64,000 bases of DNA from Collimonas fungivorans (GTDB lineage: Bacteria; Pseudomonadota; Gammaproteobacteria; Burkholderiales; Burkholderiaceae_D), in the NCBI RefSeq assembly GCF_001584145.1, contig NZ_CP013232.1, positions 1,674,001 to 1,738,000 on the forward strand, in the 5' to 3' direction. Below are positions 21,212 to 31,181 of the stretch, in pieces (the stretch's first letter is position 1; every line of letters begins with the position of its first letter). Made by a program: the position numbers and the translations under genes. Below the pieces are notes generated by a model. That model was not told where the DNA came from. It made no database searches and worked only from the letters and a program-made list of their open reading frames with translations.

Positions 21212-22939
21212 ATGAGCAAAGATACGAACCTGCCTGTTACCGGCGCGGAAATTCTCGTGCGCTGCCTGGCGGAAGAGGGTGTCGAACACGTGTTCGGTTA
21301 TCCCGGCGGCGCAGTGCTGTACATCTACGACGCCATATTCCAGCAAGAAAAATTCCAGCATATCCTGGTACGTCATGAGCAAGCTGCGATCCACGCAGCC
21401 GATGCCTATTCCCGCAGCTCGAACAAGGTTGGCGTGGCCATTGTCACGTCCGGCCCCGGCGTCACCAATGCGGTGACCGGCCTGGCCACGGCCTACATGG
21501 ACTCGATCCCGATGGTGGTGATTTCGGGCCAGGTGCCTTCGTATGCGATCGGCGAAGACGCGTTCCAGGAATGCGACACGGTCGGCATCACCCGTCCGTG
21601 CGTCAAGCACAACTTTCTGGTCAAGGATGTCAAGGATTTGGCATCGACCATCAAGAAGGCGTTTTTCATCGCCAGCACCGGCCGTCCCGGCCCGGTATTG
21701 GTGGATATCCCTAAAGACATCACCATGCACCGCCATGTTTTCGACTATCCGAAGGAAGTCGAAATGCGTTCCTACAAGCCGGTCGACAAAGGCCACTCGG
21801 GGCAGATCCGCAAAGCGGTGCAACTGCTGCTGACCGCCGAACGGCCGATGATCTACGCCGGTGGCGGCGTGATCCTGGCGAATGCCGCGCCTGAGCTGAA
21901 CAAGCTGGTGGATCGCCTGGGCTACCCATGCACCACCACCCTGATGGGCCTGGGCGGCTACAAGTCGTCGAGCGACAAGTTTGTCGGCATGCCGGGCATG
22001 CACGGCACTTACGAAGCCAACATGGCGATGCAGAACAGCGATGTGCTGATCGCTATCGGCGCCCGTTTCGACGACCGCGTGATCGGCAATCCGAAGAACT
22101 TTACCTCGGTGTCGCGCAAGATCATCCATATCGATATCGACCCGTCGTCGATTTCCAAGCGCGTCAAGGTCGACATTCCTATCGTCGGCAACGTCAAGGA
22201 CGTGCTGCAGGAATTGCTGGCGCAGCTGGATGCCGCCGAGACCCGGCAAAATACTGCAGCCCTGTCCAGCTGGTGGAAGCAGATCGAAGAATGGCGCGGC
22301 CGCGACTGCCTCAAGTTTGCCGATTCGAATGAAGTGATCAAGCCGCAGTCCGTGGTGCAAAAAGTATGGCAGATCACCGACGGCGACGCTTTCATTACCT
22401 CCGACGTCGGTCAGCACCAGATGTGGGCGGCGCAATACTACGGCTTCGACAAGCCGCGCCGCTGGATCAATTCGGGCGGCCTTGGCACCATGGGCGTCGG
22501 CTTGCCGTATGCGATGGGCGTGCAGATGGCCAATCCCGGTTCGACCGTGGCCTGCATCACCGGCGAAGCCTCGATCCAGATGTGCATCCAGGAGCTCGCC
22601 ACCTGCAAGCAATATCATCTGACGCCGAAGATCATCTTGCTCAACAACCGTTTCCTCGGCATGGTCCGGCAATGGCAGCAGATCGATTACGGTTCGCGCT
22701 ATTCCGAGTCGTATATGGATTCGCTGCCGGACTTCACCAAGCTGGCCGAGTCGTTCGGCCACGTCGGCATGAAGATCGAAAATCCGGCCGATGTCGACGG
22801 CGCACTGAAGGAAGCATTCGGCATGAAAGACAGGCTGGTATTCATGAATTTCATCACGGATCAAACCGAAAACGTCTGGCCGATGGTCAAGGCGGGCAAG
22901 GGCTTGACTGAAATGCTGCTCGGTTCGGAGGATCTGTAA
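21212..22939 (+). CDS. ilvB: Acetolactate synthase, large (catalytic) subunit
   Basis: 575 residues. It makes acetolactate or acetohydroxybutyrate, the first shared step of branched-chain amino acid synthesis, using thiamine diphosphate and FAD. The TPP-activating Glu is in LVRHEQAAIHAADAY, the FAD region in the central domain, and the metal-binding motif appears as ITGEASIQMCIQEL with NNRFLGMVRQWQ downstream. The Asp of the usual GDGS-type motif is replaced by Glu, a form I recall as normal in beta-proteobacterial homologues. The next gene starts 2 bp after the stop. Confidence 0.96.
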   Translation: MSKDTNLPVTGAEILVRCLAEEGVEHVFGYPGGAVLYIYDAIFQQEKFQHILVRHEQAAIHAADAYSRSSNKVGVAIVTSGPGVTNAVTGLATAYMDSIPMVVISGQVPSYAIGEDAFQECDTVGITRPCVKHNFLVKDVKDLASTIKKAFFIASTGRPGPVLVDIPKDITMHRHVFDYPKEVEMRSYKPVDKGHSGQIRKAVQLLLTAERPMIYAGGGVILANAAPELNKLVDRLGYPCTTTLMGLGGYKSSSDKFVGMPGMHGTYEANMAMQNSDVLIAIGARFDDRVIGNPKNFTSVSRKIIHIDIDPSSISKRVKVDIPIVGNVKDVLQELLAQLDAAETRQNTAALSSWWKQIEEWRGRDCLKFADSNEVIKPQSVVQKVWQITDGDAFITSDVGQHQMWAAQYYGFDKPRRWINSGGLGTMGVGLPYAMGVQMANPGSTVACITGEASIQMCIQELATCKQYHLTPKIILLNNRFLGMVRQWQQIDYGSRYSESYMDSLPDFTKLAESFGHVGMKIENPADVDGALKEAFGMKDRLVFMNFITDQTENVWPMVKAGKGLTEMLLGSEDL

Positions 22940-22941
22940 TC

Positions 22942-23433
22942 ATGCGACATATCGTTTCTGTATTGCTGGAAAATGAAGCGGGCGCCTTGTCGCGCGTGGT
23001 CGGCCTGTTTTCCGCCCGCGGCTACAACATCGAGACATTGACGGTCGCACCGACCGAAGATGCGACCTTGTCACGCATGACCATCGTGACAAGCGGTTCG
23101 GATGACGTGATCGAACAGATCACCAAGCACCTGAACCGTCTGATTGAAGTCGTCAAAGTGGTCGACCTGACCGAAGGCGCACATATCGAACGCGAGCTGA
23201 TGCTGATCAAGGTGCGCGCGGTCGGCAAGGAACGCGAAGAGATGAAGCGCACCGCGGACATTTTCCGCGGCCGCATCATCGACGTCACCGACAAGTCCTA
23301 TACCCTGGAACTGACAGGCAACAAGGGCAAGCTGGATGCGTTCATCGATTCGATCGACCGCGCGGCGATCCTGGAAACCGTCCGTACCGGCGGCTCCGGC
23401 ATCGGCCGCGGCGAACGCATCCTCAAAGTTTAA
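22942..23433 (+). CDS. ilvH: Acetolactate synthase, small (regulatory) subunit
   Basis: 163 residues. The N-terminal ACT domain (MRHIVSVLLENEAGALSRVVGLFSARGYNIETL region) senses valine; a C-terminal domain activates the large subunit. Full length for the IlvH type. Only 2 bp separate it from ilvB. An 11-bp tandem repeat, AAAGTTTAAAT twice (23425-23446), spans the stop codon, a small slippage product. Confidence 0.96.
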   Translation: MRHIVSVLLENEAGALSRVVGLFSARGYNIETLTVAPTEDATLSRMTIVTSGSDDVIEQITKHLNRLIEVVKVVDLTEGAHIERELMLIKVRAVGKEREEMKRTADIFRGRIIDVTDKSYTLELTGNKGKLDAFIDSIDRAAILETVRTGGSGIGRGERILKV

Positions 23434-23464
23434 ATAAAGTTTAAATAAACAGTCATCGCGCTGA

Positions 23465-24538
<1,074 letters not shown>

Positions 24539-24572
24539 TCAGGGCTTTATTGTTTTGAGGGCAGGCATCATG

Positions 24573-24635
24573 CAGCAAGCGCCTGCATGCGCTTGCTGGG
24601 CAGGACGGCGCAAAGCGGTGCTTTGCGCCGTCCTG
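24573..24635. repeat. Twin perfect hairpins between the two copies of the ilvC tail
   Basis: Hairpin one: CAGCAAGCGC (24573-24582) with GCGCTTGCTG (24589-24598). Hairpin two: CAGGACGGCGCAAAG (24601-24615) with its exact complement (24621-24635). Two adjacent perfect hairpins with short loops resemble a REP doublet. The second may also act in 3' end formation, though it lacks a T run. Confidence 0.7.
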
Positions 24636-24638
24636 CCT

Positions 24639-24687
24639 GCCATGGATCAAAAAGAACAAGATGGTTGATCAATCGAAGAACTGATCA
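24639..24687 (+). repeat. Partial duplicate of the ilvC 3' end
   Basis: The 49 bp starting GCCATGGATCAAAAAGAACA repeat the end of ilvC and its flank (24493-24541) with 45 of 49 identities, 146 bp downstream. The copy is not part of an open gene. The mismatches are substitutions only, so the duplication is not brand new. Confidence 0.85.
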
Positions 24688-24706
24688 AATTCATTTCGAT
24701 TCAGTG

Positions 24707-24737
24707 AAAAGGACGGCGATGCCGTCCTTTTTCTTTT
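24707..24737 (+). terminator. Rho-independent terminator of the ilv operon
   Basis: AAAAGGACGGC (24707-24717), loop GAT, GCCGTCCTTTTT (24721-24732), followed by more T. The stem is 11 bp including A-T pairs. Confidence 0.85.
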
Positions 24738-24813
24738 TCAGACGCAGCGATTGACCCGCAACCGTACATTGTTTAGATTGTGGCATCACCAATCGCGTAA
24801 ATTCCTGGGCAAT

Positions 24814-25764
24814 ATGGCAACTAATGCAATCGGCAGCAAATTCGGCAAGCCTGACCGCGGCTGGCGGGAGCGTCTGTACACGATTATTTTTGAAGCCGAC
24901 ACCGCCGCCGGGCGCCGCTTCGACACTGCCTTGCTGGTCATTATCGTGCTCAGTGTGGCGACCGTGATCATCGACAGCGTCGGCGCCGTGCGTTCGCGCG
25001 ATTTCCTGGCGCTGAATATCCTGGAATGGCTGTTCACCATCCTGTTCACCATCGAGTACGTGGTGCGCCTGCTGTGCGTCAAGCACCCCTTGCGTTATGC
25101 CCTCAGCCTGTTCGGCATCATCGACCTGGTATCCATCCTGCCGACCTATCTGGCGATCCTGCTGCCGGAATTCCATTTCCTGATCGATGTCCGCCTGCTG
25201 CGCATGCTGCGCGTATTCCGCGTGATGAAGCTGCCGCGCTATTTCGACGAATCGCAGATCCTGCTGCAGGCGCTGCGTAACAGCCGCCACAAGATCCTGG
25301 TGTTCCTGGGCGTGGTGCTGATCATGAGCGTGATCCTGGGCACCATCATGTACGTGATCGAAGGACCGGAGAACGGCTTCACCAGCATTCCGGTCGGCAT
25401 GTACTGGTCGATTGTGACGCTCACCACTACCGGCTATGGCGACATCCACCCGAAAACGCCGATGGGCCAGCTGATTACTTCCTGCGCCATGCTGCTGGGC
25501 TACGGCATCATCGCCTTGCCTACCGGGATCGTCGGCGTAGAACTGGCGATGACCATGATGAAGGGCACGCCGACTACCCGCACCTGTACGCATTGCCTGA
25601 CCGAAGGACATGAAGCCGATTCGCTGTTTTGCAAACACTGCGGCGAGAAGCTGGAACCCTATCAATACGATGCCGCCGCGGCCGGCGCCGATCCGTTCAA
25701 CAAGCTGGCCGAACTCAAAGGCCGCATGGGGCGCAATGTGCACCAGGAGCCGCCGAAAAAATAA
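24814..25764 (+). CDS. Voltage-gated potassium channel-like protein with C-terminal zinc ribbon
   Basis: 316 residues from the ATG at 24814; an in-frame TTG at 24751 lies right behind the terminator and is less likely. Six membrane helices: S4 carries RLLRMLRVFRVMKLPR with regularly spaced Arg, and the pore loop has the K+ selectivity filter TTTGYGD (in LTTTGYGDIHP). After S6 a cytoplasmic tail holds two CxxC pairs, CTHC and CKHC, 15 residues apart, which look like a small zinc ribbon. No ribosome site is obvious. The tail may sense metal or redox state; that is speculation. Confidence 0.9.
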   Translation: MATNAIGSKFGKPDRGWRERLYTIIFEADTAAGRRFDTALLVIIVLSVATVIIDSVGAVRSRDFLALNILEWLFTILFTIEYVVRLLCVKHPLRYALSLFGIIDLVSILPTYLAILLPEFHFLIDVRLLRMLRVFRVMKLPRYFDESQILLQALRNSRHKILVFLGVVLIMSVILGTIMYVIEGPENGFTSIPVGMYWSIVTLTTTGYGDIHPKTPMGQLITSCAMLLGYGIIALPTGIVGVELAMTMMKGTPTTRTCTHCLTEGHEADSLFCKHCGEKLEPYQYDAAAAGADPFNKLAELKGRMGRNVHQEPPKK

Positions 25765-25921
25765 GGCGGAGGCACGGTTTTATGCGGTCTTGCGTTTGCC
25801 ACTAACTACAGGCAATATTGTCAGCGAACTAATTCGACGGAACACAATCGAAGGTTGGTCTGTAATTGATAGTCTTTGGGGCGCACTTCCGGTAGCGCTC
25901 CATTTTTTCTTGGAGAAGAAT

Positions 25922-26674
25922 ATGTCGCGATCACGCAAATTGATGTTGTCGTCACTGCTGGCTGCAACGGGTTTCGCCGCGCACGCCCAGGCGCCGACCA
26001 GCGGTACCCTGGTGGTGGTGCCGGCCTATGGCGAAGTCAAGCATGCCAACGACCAGGTAAGGATCACGTTCAACGTTGAAGAGCAGGACAAGGACAAGGC
26101 GGCAGCGGCTTCCCGCGTCAACCTGAAGATGAAGCAGGGCACCGATATCCTCAAGCGCCAGGATCCGCAAGCGATCTTGCAGACGCGCGGCTATTACACC
26201 TACCCGGTTTATCCGGAAGACCAGCCGCAACCGCGCAGCAATGCCAACAAGCCGCGCCAGCCGACCGGCTGGCGCGTCGGCCAGTACCTGGATGCCACCA
26301 CCACCAACCTGAACAATCTGCCGAAAACGGTAGCCGCGGTGCAAAGCATCCTCGGCCTCAACGGCTTGTATTTCGGTCTGAGCGACGCCACCAGCAAAAA
26401 ACTGGACGACCAGCGGATTGCCGCCACCTACCAGAACCTGACCGAGCGCATTTCTTCGATTGCCCGCGCCATGGGCCGCAATGTATCGGATGCCGTGCTC
26501 GATACGGTGGATTTCGAAGGCTCCGGCAATTATGCCCAGGAAGCGGCGGCGCCAAAAGCGATGATGATGCGCGCGGCATCCATGAACGACTCGGCCCAGG
26601 TGGAAGAACCTAGTTTCGAACCGGGTGAAACCACCTTGAACATGCGCCTGGTTGCCAAGTACCGCTTCAAATGA
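25922..26674 (+). CDS. SIMPL (DUF541) domain protein, periplasmic
   Basis: 250 residues from the ATG at 25922, preceded by TGGAGAAG. The signal peptide is MSRSRKLMLSSLLAATGFAA ending at AHA-Q. The SIMPL/DUF541 fold is seen in VVVPAYGEVKHANDQVRITFNVEEQDKDKA-type N-terminal strands and in the DLNNLPKT-like centre (ATTTNLNNLPKTVAAVQSI). E. coli YggE belongs to this family and is linked to oxidative stress defence. The next gene overlaps by 4 nt. Confidence 0.85.
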   Translation: MSRSRKLMLSSLLAATGFAAHAQAPTSGTLVVVPAYGEVKHANDQVRITFNVEEQDKDKAAAASRVNLKMKQGTDILKRQDPQAILQTRGYYTYPVYPEDQPQPRSNANKPRQPTGWRVGQYLDATTTNLNNLPKTVAAVQSILGLNGLYFGLSDATSKKLDDQRIAATYQNLTERISSIARAMGRNVSDAVLDTVDFEGSGNYAQEAAAPKAMMMRAASMNDSAQVEEPSFEPGETTLNMRLVAKYRFK

Positions 26675-26862
26675 GCCGCCTGACTGTCTTCGGCCTGATC
26701 ATGGGCGTGGCTCTGGCGCTGGCCGGCTGCAAGCCGTCGGCGCCGACGCCGCAAGTCTTCAAGACCCAGACCGATGCGCTGGAAAAGGCAAAAGGGGTTG
26801 AGCAACAGCTGCAGCAAGCCCAAGACAAGGCTAAGGCAGCGGAAGACGAACAGCAGAAATAA
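26671..26862 (+). CDS. Small lipoprotein
   Basis: 63 residues: signal peptide MSRLTVFGLIMGVALALAG followed by the lipobox Cys (LAGC, Cys20), then a short charged Gln/Lys-rich helix (about residues 33-63) likely to form a coiled coil. The ATG overlaps the SIMPL gene stop (ATGA), so the two are coupled. Function unknown. The lack of Asp at +2 (it is Lys) favours outer-membrane sorting. Confidence 0.78.
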   Translation: MSRLTVFGLIMGVALALAGCKPSAPTPQVFKTQTDALEKAKGVEQQLQQAQDKAKAAEDEQQK

Positions 26863-26865
26863 GAA

Positions 26866-26902
26866 AAGGAAGCTGGGGCGCCTGCCTCGGCTTCCTTTTT
26901 TT
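26866..26902 (+). terminator. Rho-independent terminator after the SIMPL/lipoprotein pair
   Basis: AAGGAAGC (26866-26873) pairs with GCTTCCTT (26890-26897), followed by a T run to 26902. The loop is 16 nt and itself GC-rich. Confidence 0.8.
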
Positions 26903-27232
26903 GCGATATGCCCTTATTTTGTTGTTATATTAAAAATATTTTTCTGATTGTATTTACCCAGGCCAATAAAATCGAGCGAAAAGCTTGGTCTTTTTATACA
27001 ATGCCAAGGCGCTGTTTCTTTCGCTGAACACCCGGACCACTGATATCATGCAGGCGGTCCCAAATCACCGACTTACCAGTGTTTATTAATCAAGAAGCGG
27101 CATGGGGGTTGGCAGAACTGGCTTCGCGCCCCCTGGCAAGCAATAAAGCAGCAGGTTACATTTATTTCCCGCTCGACTAGAATAGCCACGCTTTCAAATT
27201 TCCATCATTTACCCAGATAATCCGGAGTGCAG
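26903..27232. other. Intergenic region upstream of psd
   Basis: 330 bp, AT-rich in the first 100 bp. No gene or known RNA motif was recognised. A GGGGG/CCCCC pair around 27103-27132 could form a stem in the psd leader. It must contain the psd-pssA promoter, but I do not see a convincing one. Confidence 0.5.
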
Positions 27233-27871
27233 TTGAATAATTACCCCCATCCTATTATTGCCCGCGAGGGTTGGCCGTTTTTGGGCATCGCCTTTGCGGT
27301 CGCGCTGCTGATCACGTTTTTCTCTCCTGCATGGTCGCTGCCATTCTGGATTATTGCTTTATTCGTATTGCAGTTTTTCCGCGATCCGGCCCGCGTGATT
27401 CCGCAGAATCCCGCCGCAGTGCTGTCGCCGGCCGATGGCCGCATCGTCGTGGTGGAAAAAACCATGGATCCTTACGCCAATCGCGAAGCTCTGAAAATCA
27501 GCGTCTTCATGAACGTATTCAATGTCCATTCGAATCGCGCCCCGGTCGACGGCAAGATTGAGAAGGTTGAGTATTTCCCGGGCAAGTTCGTCAACGCCGA
27601 CCTCGACAAGGCCTCGATCGAAAACGAGCGCAACGCCCTGGTCATCACCGCCGCCAACGGCCAGACCGTGACTTGCGTGCAGGTCGCCGGCCTGATTGCG
27701 CGCCGCATCCTGTGCTACGTCAAGGTGGCCGACGTGCTGGCGCGCGGCCAGCGCTACGGCTTCATCCGCTTCGGTTCGCGGGTCGACGTCTACCTGCCGC
27801 TGACAGCGACGCCCAAGGTTGCCGTAGGCGACAAGGTATCCGCCACCGAGACTATCCTGGCCGAATTTTAA
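27233..27871 (+). CDS. psd: Phosphatidylserine decarboxylase proenzyme (short type)
   Basis: 212 residues from TTG at 27233, chosen because CCGGAG sits 5 bp upstream; a GTG at 27227 would add two residues. A membrane-anchoring hydrophobic pair of helices (about residues 12-45) precedes the catalytic part. [10 protein letters not shown] and SPADGRIV are conserved, and the self-cleavage site is Gly-Ser in RFGSRVDV, where Ser becomes the pyruvoyl group. It makes phosphatidylethanolamine from the product of the next gene, 42 bp downstream. Confidence 0.95.
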   Translation: MNNYPHPIIAREGWPFLGIAFAVALLITFFSPAWSLPFWIIALFVLQFFRDPARVIPQNPAAVLSPADGRIVVVEKTMDPYANREALKISVFMNVFNVHSNRAPVDGKIEKVEYFPGKFVNADLDKASIENERNALVITAANGQTVTCVQVAGLIARRILCYVKVADVLARGQRYGFIRFGSRVDVYLPLTATPKVAVGDKVSATETILAEF

Positions 27872-27913
27872 GCAGTGTTGCTGGTAATCAGAGTCGATTG
27901 AAACGGAACTTAC

Positions 27914-28789
27914 ATGGCCACATTCAAGCGCCGTAAAGCGAAGAACAATATCGCGCAGTTCCCCAAGGCGCTGCGCCCGAACAAGAACGCGGAACGCAGC
28001 GAATACCTGGACCAGGATGCGGGGGACAACCCTCGGGTCCGGCGTCGGCGCGGCATCTACCTGTTGCCGAACGCCTTCACCACGGCAGCGCTGTTTTGCG
28101 GTTTTTATGCGATCGTGATGGCGATGAACCTGCGTTTCGACCAGGCTTCGATCGCCATCTTCGTGGCGATGGTGCTGGACAGCCTGGACGGCCGCGTGGC
28201 GCGCCTGACCAATACCCAGAGCGAATTCGGCGCGCAATACGACAGCCTGTCCGACATGGTGTCGTTCGGCGCCGCGCCGGCGCTGGTAGTGTATGAGTGG
28301 TCTTTGCGCGGCATGGGTAAACTGGGCTGGCTGGCGGCTTTTGTGTATTGCGCCGGCGGCGCCTTGCGCCTGGCGCGCTTCAACACCAATATCGCGGTGG
28401 TCGACAAACGCTATTTCCAGGGTTTGCCCAGTCCCGCGGCGGCAGCCCTGGTGGCCGGTTTTGTCTGGCTGATGGACGATCTCGGCTTCCGCGGCGCATC
28501 GCTGAGCTGGGCAGCGTGGGCGATCACCCTGTACGCCGGCCTGACCATGGTCAGCAACGTCCCGTTTTATAGTTTTAAAGACATCAACCTGCGCAAGCCG
28601 ATGCCATTCATCGCGGCTTTCCTGGTGGTGCTGGCGCTGGTGGCGATTTTCAGCGATCCGTCGAAGGTGCTGTTCGGTTTGTTCGTGCTGTACGGCCTGT
28701 CCGGTTTCGGCGTGTATTTCTGGCGCTGGTTCAAGGGCAAGCCGGTCAGCATCGTGCAGACGGAACTAGAGCACGACGATAAGGACTAA
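27914..28789 (+). CDS. pssA: CDP-diacylglycerol-serine O-phosphatidyltransferase
   Basis: 291 residues, integral membrane, CDP-alcohol phosphatidyltransferase family. The catalytic motif D-x2-DG-x2-AR-x8-G-x3-D-x3-D is read from DSLDGRVARLTN through GAQYDSLSDM. A charged cytoplasmic N-terminus of about 45 residues precedes the first helix (PNAFTTAALFCGFYAIV). It makes phosphatidylserine, which psd just upstream decarboxylates. Confidence 0.95.
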   Translation: MATFKRRKAKNNIAQFPKALRPNKNAERSEYLDQDAGDNPRVRRRRGIYLLPNAFTTAALFCGFYAIVMAMNLRFDQASIAIFVAMVLDSLDGRVARLTNTQSEFGAQYDSLSDMVSFGAAPALVVYEWSLRGMGKLGWLAAFVYCAGGALRLARFNTNIAVVDKRYFQGLPSPAAAALVAGFVWLMDDLGFRGASLSWAAWAITLYAGLTMVSNVPFYSFKDINLRKPMPFIAAFLVVLALVAIFSDPSKVLFGLFVLYGLSGFGVYFWRWFKGKPVSIVQTELEHDDKD

Positions 28790-28902
28790 GGTAATGCCTG
28801 TGAAACATTAGTAAGGTTAAATGTTGTTAAACCTTGGGTTGCAAGCGGCACGGTAGCGAAGCTAGTGGCATCATCCTTTTTCAACTATTACTGGAGAAAA
28901 AA

Positions 28903-29379
28903 ATGGGTTTACTTTCTTTTTTTAAAGAAGCTGGCGAAAAACTGCTGGGCACCAAGAAGCCAGAGGAAATCGCGGCAGCTCCTGATGTTGAAGATCTGCA
29001 AAACAAGGCGGCAGACGCGATCAAGGCCTACGTTGGCACGCAAGGCATCGACACCAGCGGCCTGACGCTGGCCTTTGATGCAAGCAAATCGGAGGTGACC
29101 GTCAGCGGCGAGGCGCCGGACCAGGCGACGCGCGAGAAAATCATCCTGTGCTGCGGCAACGTCAAGGACGTCGCCAGCGTCAACAGCGACAATCTGAAGC
29201 CTGATGTCGATGAGTCGCAATGGTACACGGTGGTCAGCGGCGACAATCTGTCGAAGATCTCCAAGCAGTACTACGGCGATCCAAACAAATACAATGCAAT
29301 TTTTGAAGCCAACAAGCCAATGCTGAAAAGCCCTGACCTGATTTATCCGGGCCAGATGCTGCGTATTCCGCCACAGTAA
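28903..29379 (+). CDS. BON-LysM domain protein (Kbp/YgaU-like)
   Basis: 158 residues from the ATG at 28903 (ACTGGAGAAA upstream). The N-terminus is MGLLSFFKEAGEKLLG. A BON domain spans about residues 40-100 (VTVSGEAPDQATREKIILCC). A C-terminal LysM domain spans about 107-157 (WYTVVSGDNLSKISKQYYG and IYPGQMLRIP). E. coli Kbp with the same order binds K+ and is cytoplasmic; no signal peptide is seen here either. Single-gene unit with its own terminator. Confidence 0.92.
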   Translation: MGLLSFFKEAGEKLLGTKKPEEIAAAPDVEDLQNKAADAIKAYVGTQGIDTSGLTLAFDASKSEVTVSGEAPDQATREKIILCCGNVKDVASVNSDNLKPDVDESQWYTVVSGDNLSKISKQYYGDPNKYNAIFEANKPMLKSPDLIYPGQMLRIPPQ

Positions 29380-29400
29380 TCCGGATTCAACCCGAACAGA

Positions 29401-29430
29401 ACCGCCCGGTATGCCCCGGGCGGTTTTTTT
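29401..29430 (+). terminator. Rho-independent terminator after the LysM gene
   Basis: ACCGCCCGG (29401-29409) and CCGGGCGGT (29416-29424) form a GC-rich stem followed by a run of T to 29430. Confidence 0.9.
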
Positions 29431-29514
29431 ACGGCCGCCGTTTTGTTATTTTCATACCTGAATCCGCCAAAGTCTTTAAAATTGATGGTTTACAAGACCA
29501 ATCAGGAGCACAGC

Positions 29515-31065
29515 ATGGCAGCCAACTCGCCCGAAAAACTGATCATATTCGACACCACCTTGCGCGACGGCGAACAATCTCCCGGCGCATCGATGACCAA
29601 AGACGAAAAAATCCGCATTGCCAAGCAGCTGGAGCGGATGAAGGTCGATGTGATCGAAGCCGGGTTTGCGGCTGCTTCCCCTGGCGATTTCGAGGCGATC
29701 AAGGCAATCGCCGGCATCATCAAGGATTCCACCGTCTGTTCCCTGTCACGCGCCAACGACAAGGACATCGCACGTGCTGCCGAAGCGCTGCAGCCAGCCG
29801 AACGCAAGCGTATCCATACTTTCCTGGCGACCTCGCCGCTGCACATGGAAAAGAAGCTGCGCATGACGCCGGACCAGGTGTTCGAACAAGCCAAGCTGGC
29901 GGTGCGCTACGCCCGTAAATTCACCGACGATGTCGAGTTCAGTCCGGAAGATGGCAGCCGCTCCGACATGGATTTCCTGTGCCGGGTGCTGGAGGCGGTG
30001 ATCGCGGAAGGCGCGACCACCATCAACTTCGCCGACACCGTCGGCTACGGCGTGCCGGAACTGTACGGCCACATGCTGAAGACCCTGCGCGAACGGATTC
30101 CGAATTCTGACAAGGCGATCTGGTCGGTGCATTGCCATAACGACCTCGGCATGGCGGTCGCCAATTCGCTGGCCGGCGTCATGATCGGCGGCGCGCGCCA
30201 GGTCGAATGCACCATCAACGGCCTGGGCGAACGGGCCGGCAACACGGCACTGGAAGAGATCGTGATGGCGGTGCGCACGCGCCGCGATTACTTCAACCTG
30301 GACATCGGCATCGACACCACGCAAATCGTGCCTGCTTCCAAGCTGGTGTCGCAAATCACCGGGTTTGCAGTACAGCCGAACAAGTCGGTGGTGGGCGCCA
30401 ATGCCTTTGCGCATGCCTCGGGGATTCACCAGGATGGCGTGCTGAAGGCGCGCGATACCTATGAAATCATGCGTGCCGAAGATGTAGGCTGGAGCGCCAA
30501 CAAGATCGTGCTGGGCAAGCTGTCGGGACGCAATGCGTTCAAGCAGCGCCTGGAAGAACTGGGCATCGCGCTCGAATCGGAAACGGAAGTGAACGCGGCT
30601 TTTGCGCGCTTCAAGGAGCTGGCGGACCGCAAGTCGGAGATTTTTGACGAAGACATCATCGCCCTGGTTTCGGATGAGCAGCAGTCGCACGACAAGGAGT
30701 TCTATCGTTTCGTGTCGTTGTCGCAGCATTCGGAGACTGGCGAAAAGCCTAGCGCCAGCGTGGTGTTTTCCATCGACGGCAAGGAATCAAGCTGCGAAGG
30801 GCAGGGGAATGGACCGGTGGACGCCATCGTCAACGCCATCGAAACCAAGGTGGCCAGCGGCGCCGAGCTGCTGCTGTTCTCGGTCAACGCGATCACCACC
30901 GGCACCCAGTCGCAGGGCGAAGTCACCATGCGCCTGTCCAAGGCCGGCCGCATCGTCAACGGCGTCGGCGCCGACCTGGATATCGTGGTGGCCTCGGCCA
31001 AGGCTTACCTGTCAGCGCTCAACAAACTGCATTCGAAGTCCGAAAAACTGAACCCGCAGCTGTAG
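29515..31065 (+). CDS. leuA: 2-isopropylmalate synthase
   Basis: 516 residues from the ATG at 29515 (AGGAGCACAGC upstream); a longer frame to 29443 is not conserved. The catalytic TIM barrel starts with [18 protein letters not shown] and has metal ligands in [14 protein letters not shown]. The C-terminal LeuA allosteric dimer domain (about 390-516) binds leucine for feedback control. First committed step of leucine synthesis. The order ilvBHC, psd, pssA, leuA is typical of beta-proteobacteria. Confidence 0.97.
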   Translation: MAANSPEKLIIFDTTLRDGEQSPGASMTKDEKIRIAKQLERMKVDVIEAGFAAASPGDFEAIKAIAGIIKDSTVCSLSRANDKDIARAAEALQPAERKRIHTFLATSPLHMEKKLRMTPDQVFEQAKLAVRYARKFTDDVEFSPEDGSRSDMDFLCRVLEAVIAEGATTINFADTVGYGVPELYGHMLKTLRERIPNSDKAIWSVHCHNDLGMAVANSLAGVMIGGARQVECTINGLGERAGNTALEEIVMAVRTRRDYFNLDIGIDTTQIVPASKLVSQITGFAVQPNKSVVGANAFAHASGIHQDGVLKARDTYEIMRAEDVGWSANKIVLGKLSGRNAFKQRLEELGIALESETEVNAAFARFKELADRKSEIFDEDIIALVSDEQQSHDKEFYRFVSLSQHSETGEKPSASVVFSIDGKESSCEGQGNGPVDAIVNAIETKVASGAELLLFSVNAITTGTQSQGEVTMRLSKAGRIVNGVGADLDIVVASAKAYLSALNKLHSKSEKLNPQL

Positions 31066-31071
31066 CAGCAG

Positions 31072-31131
31072 TTAAATGGGGTCAGAGTTTTTTTTCGCGT
31101 TTTTTGCGAAAATTACTCTGACCCTATTTAA
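31072..31131. repeat. GGGGTCAGAGT-type palindromic repeat after leuA
   Basis: TTAAATGGGGTCAGAGT (31072-31088) is mirrored by ACTCTGACCCTATTTAA (31115-31131), 16 of 17 positions paired. An inner TTTTCGC/GCGAAAA stem continues the hairpin. This core sequence is, from memory, a dispersed element in many proteobacteria and is often associated with REP-associated (Y1) transposases. No transposase is present here. It may also terminate leuA. Confidence 0.8.
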
Positions 31132-31181
31132 CGGACCGCGGAGTACGTGCGGCCGCATTCGATAGTCTTCGTTGGTCGTTA

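Noticed and set aside
23425..23446. 11-bp direct repeat AAAGTTTAAAT at the end of ilvH
   Set aside because: It is short, lies around the stop codon and does not alter the protein; noted only in the ilvH entry.
24751..24813. TTG start for the potassium channel gene at 24751
   Set aside because: It lies directly behind the ilv terminator T run, has no ribosome site and adds residues without hydrophobic or conserved character.
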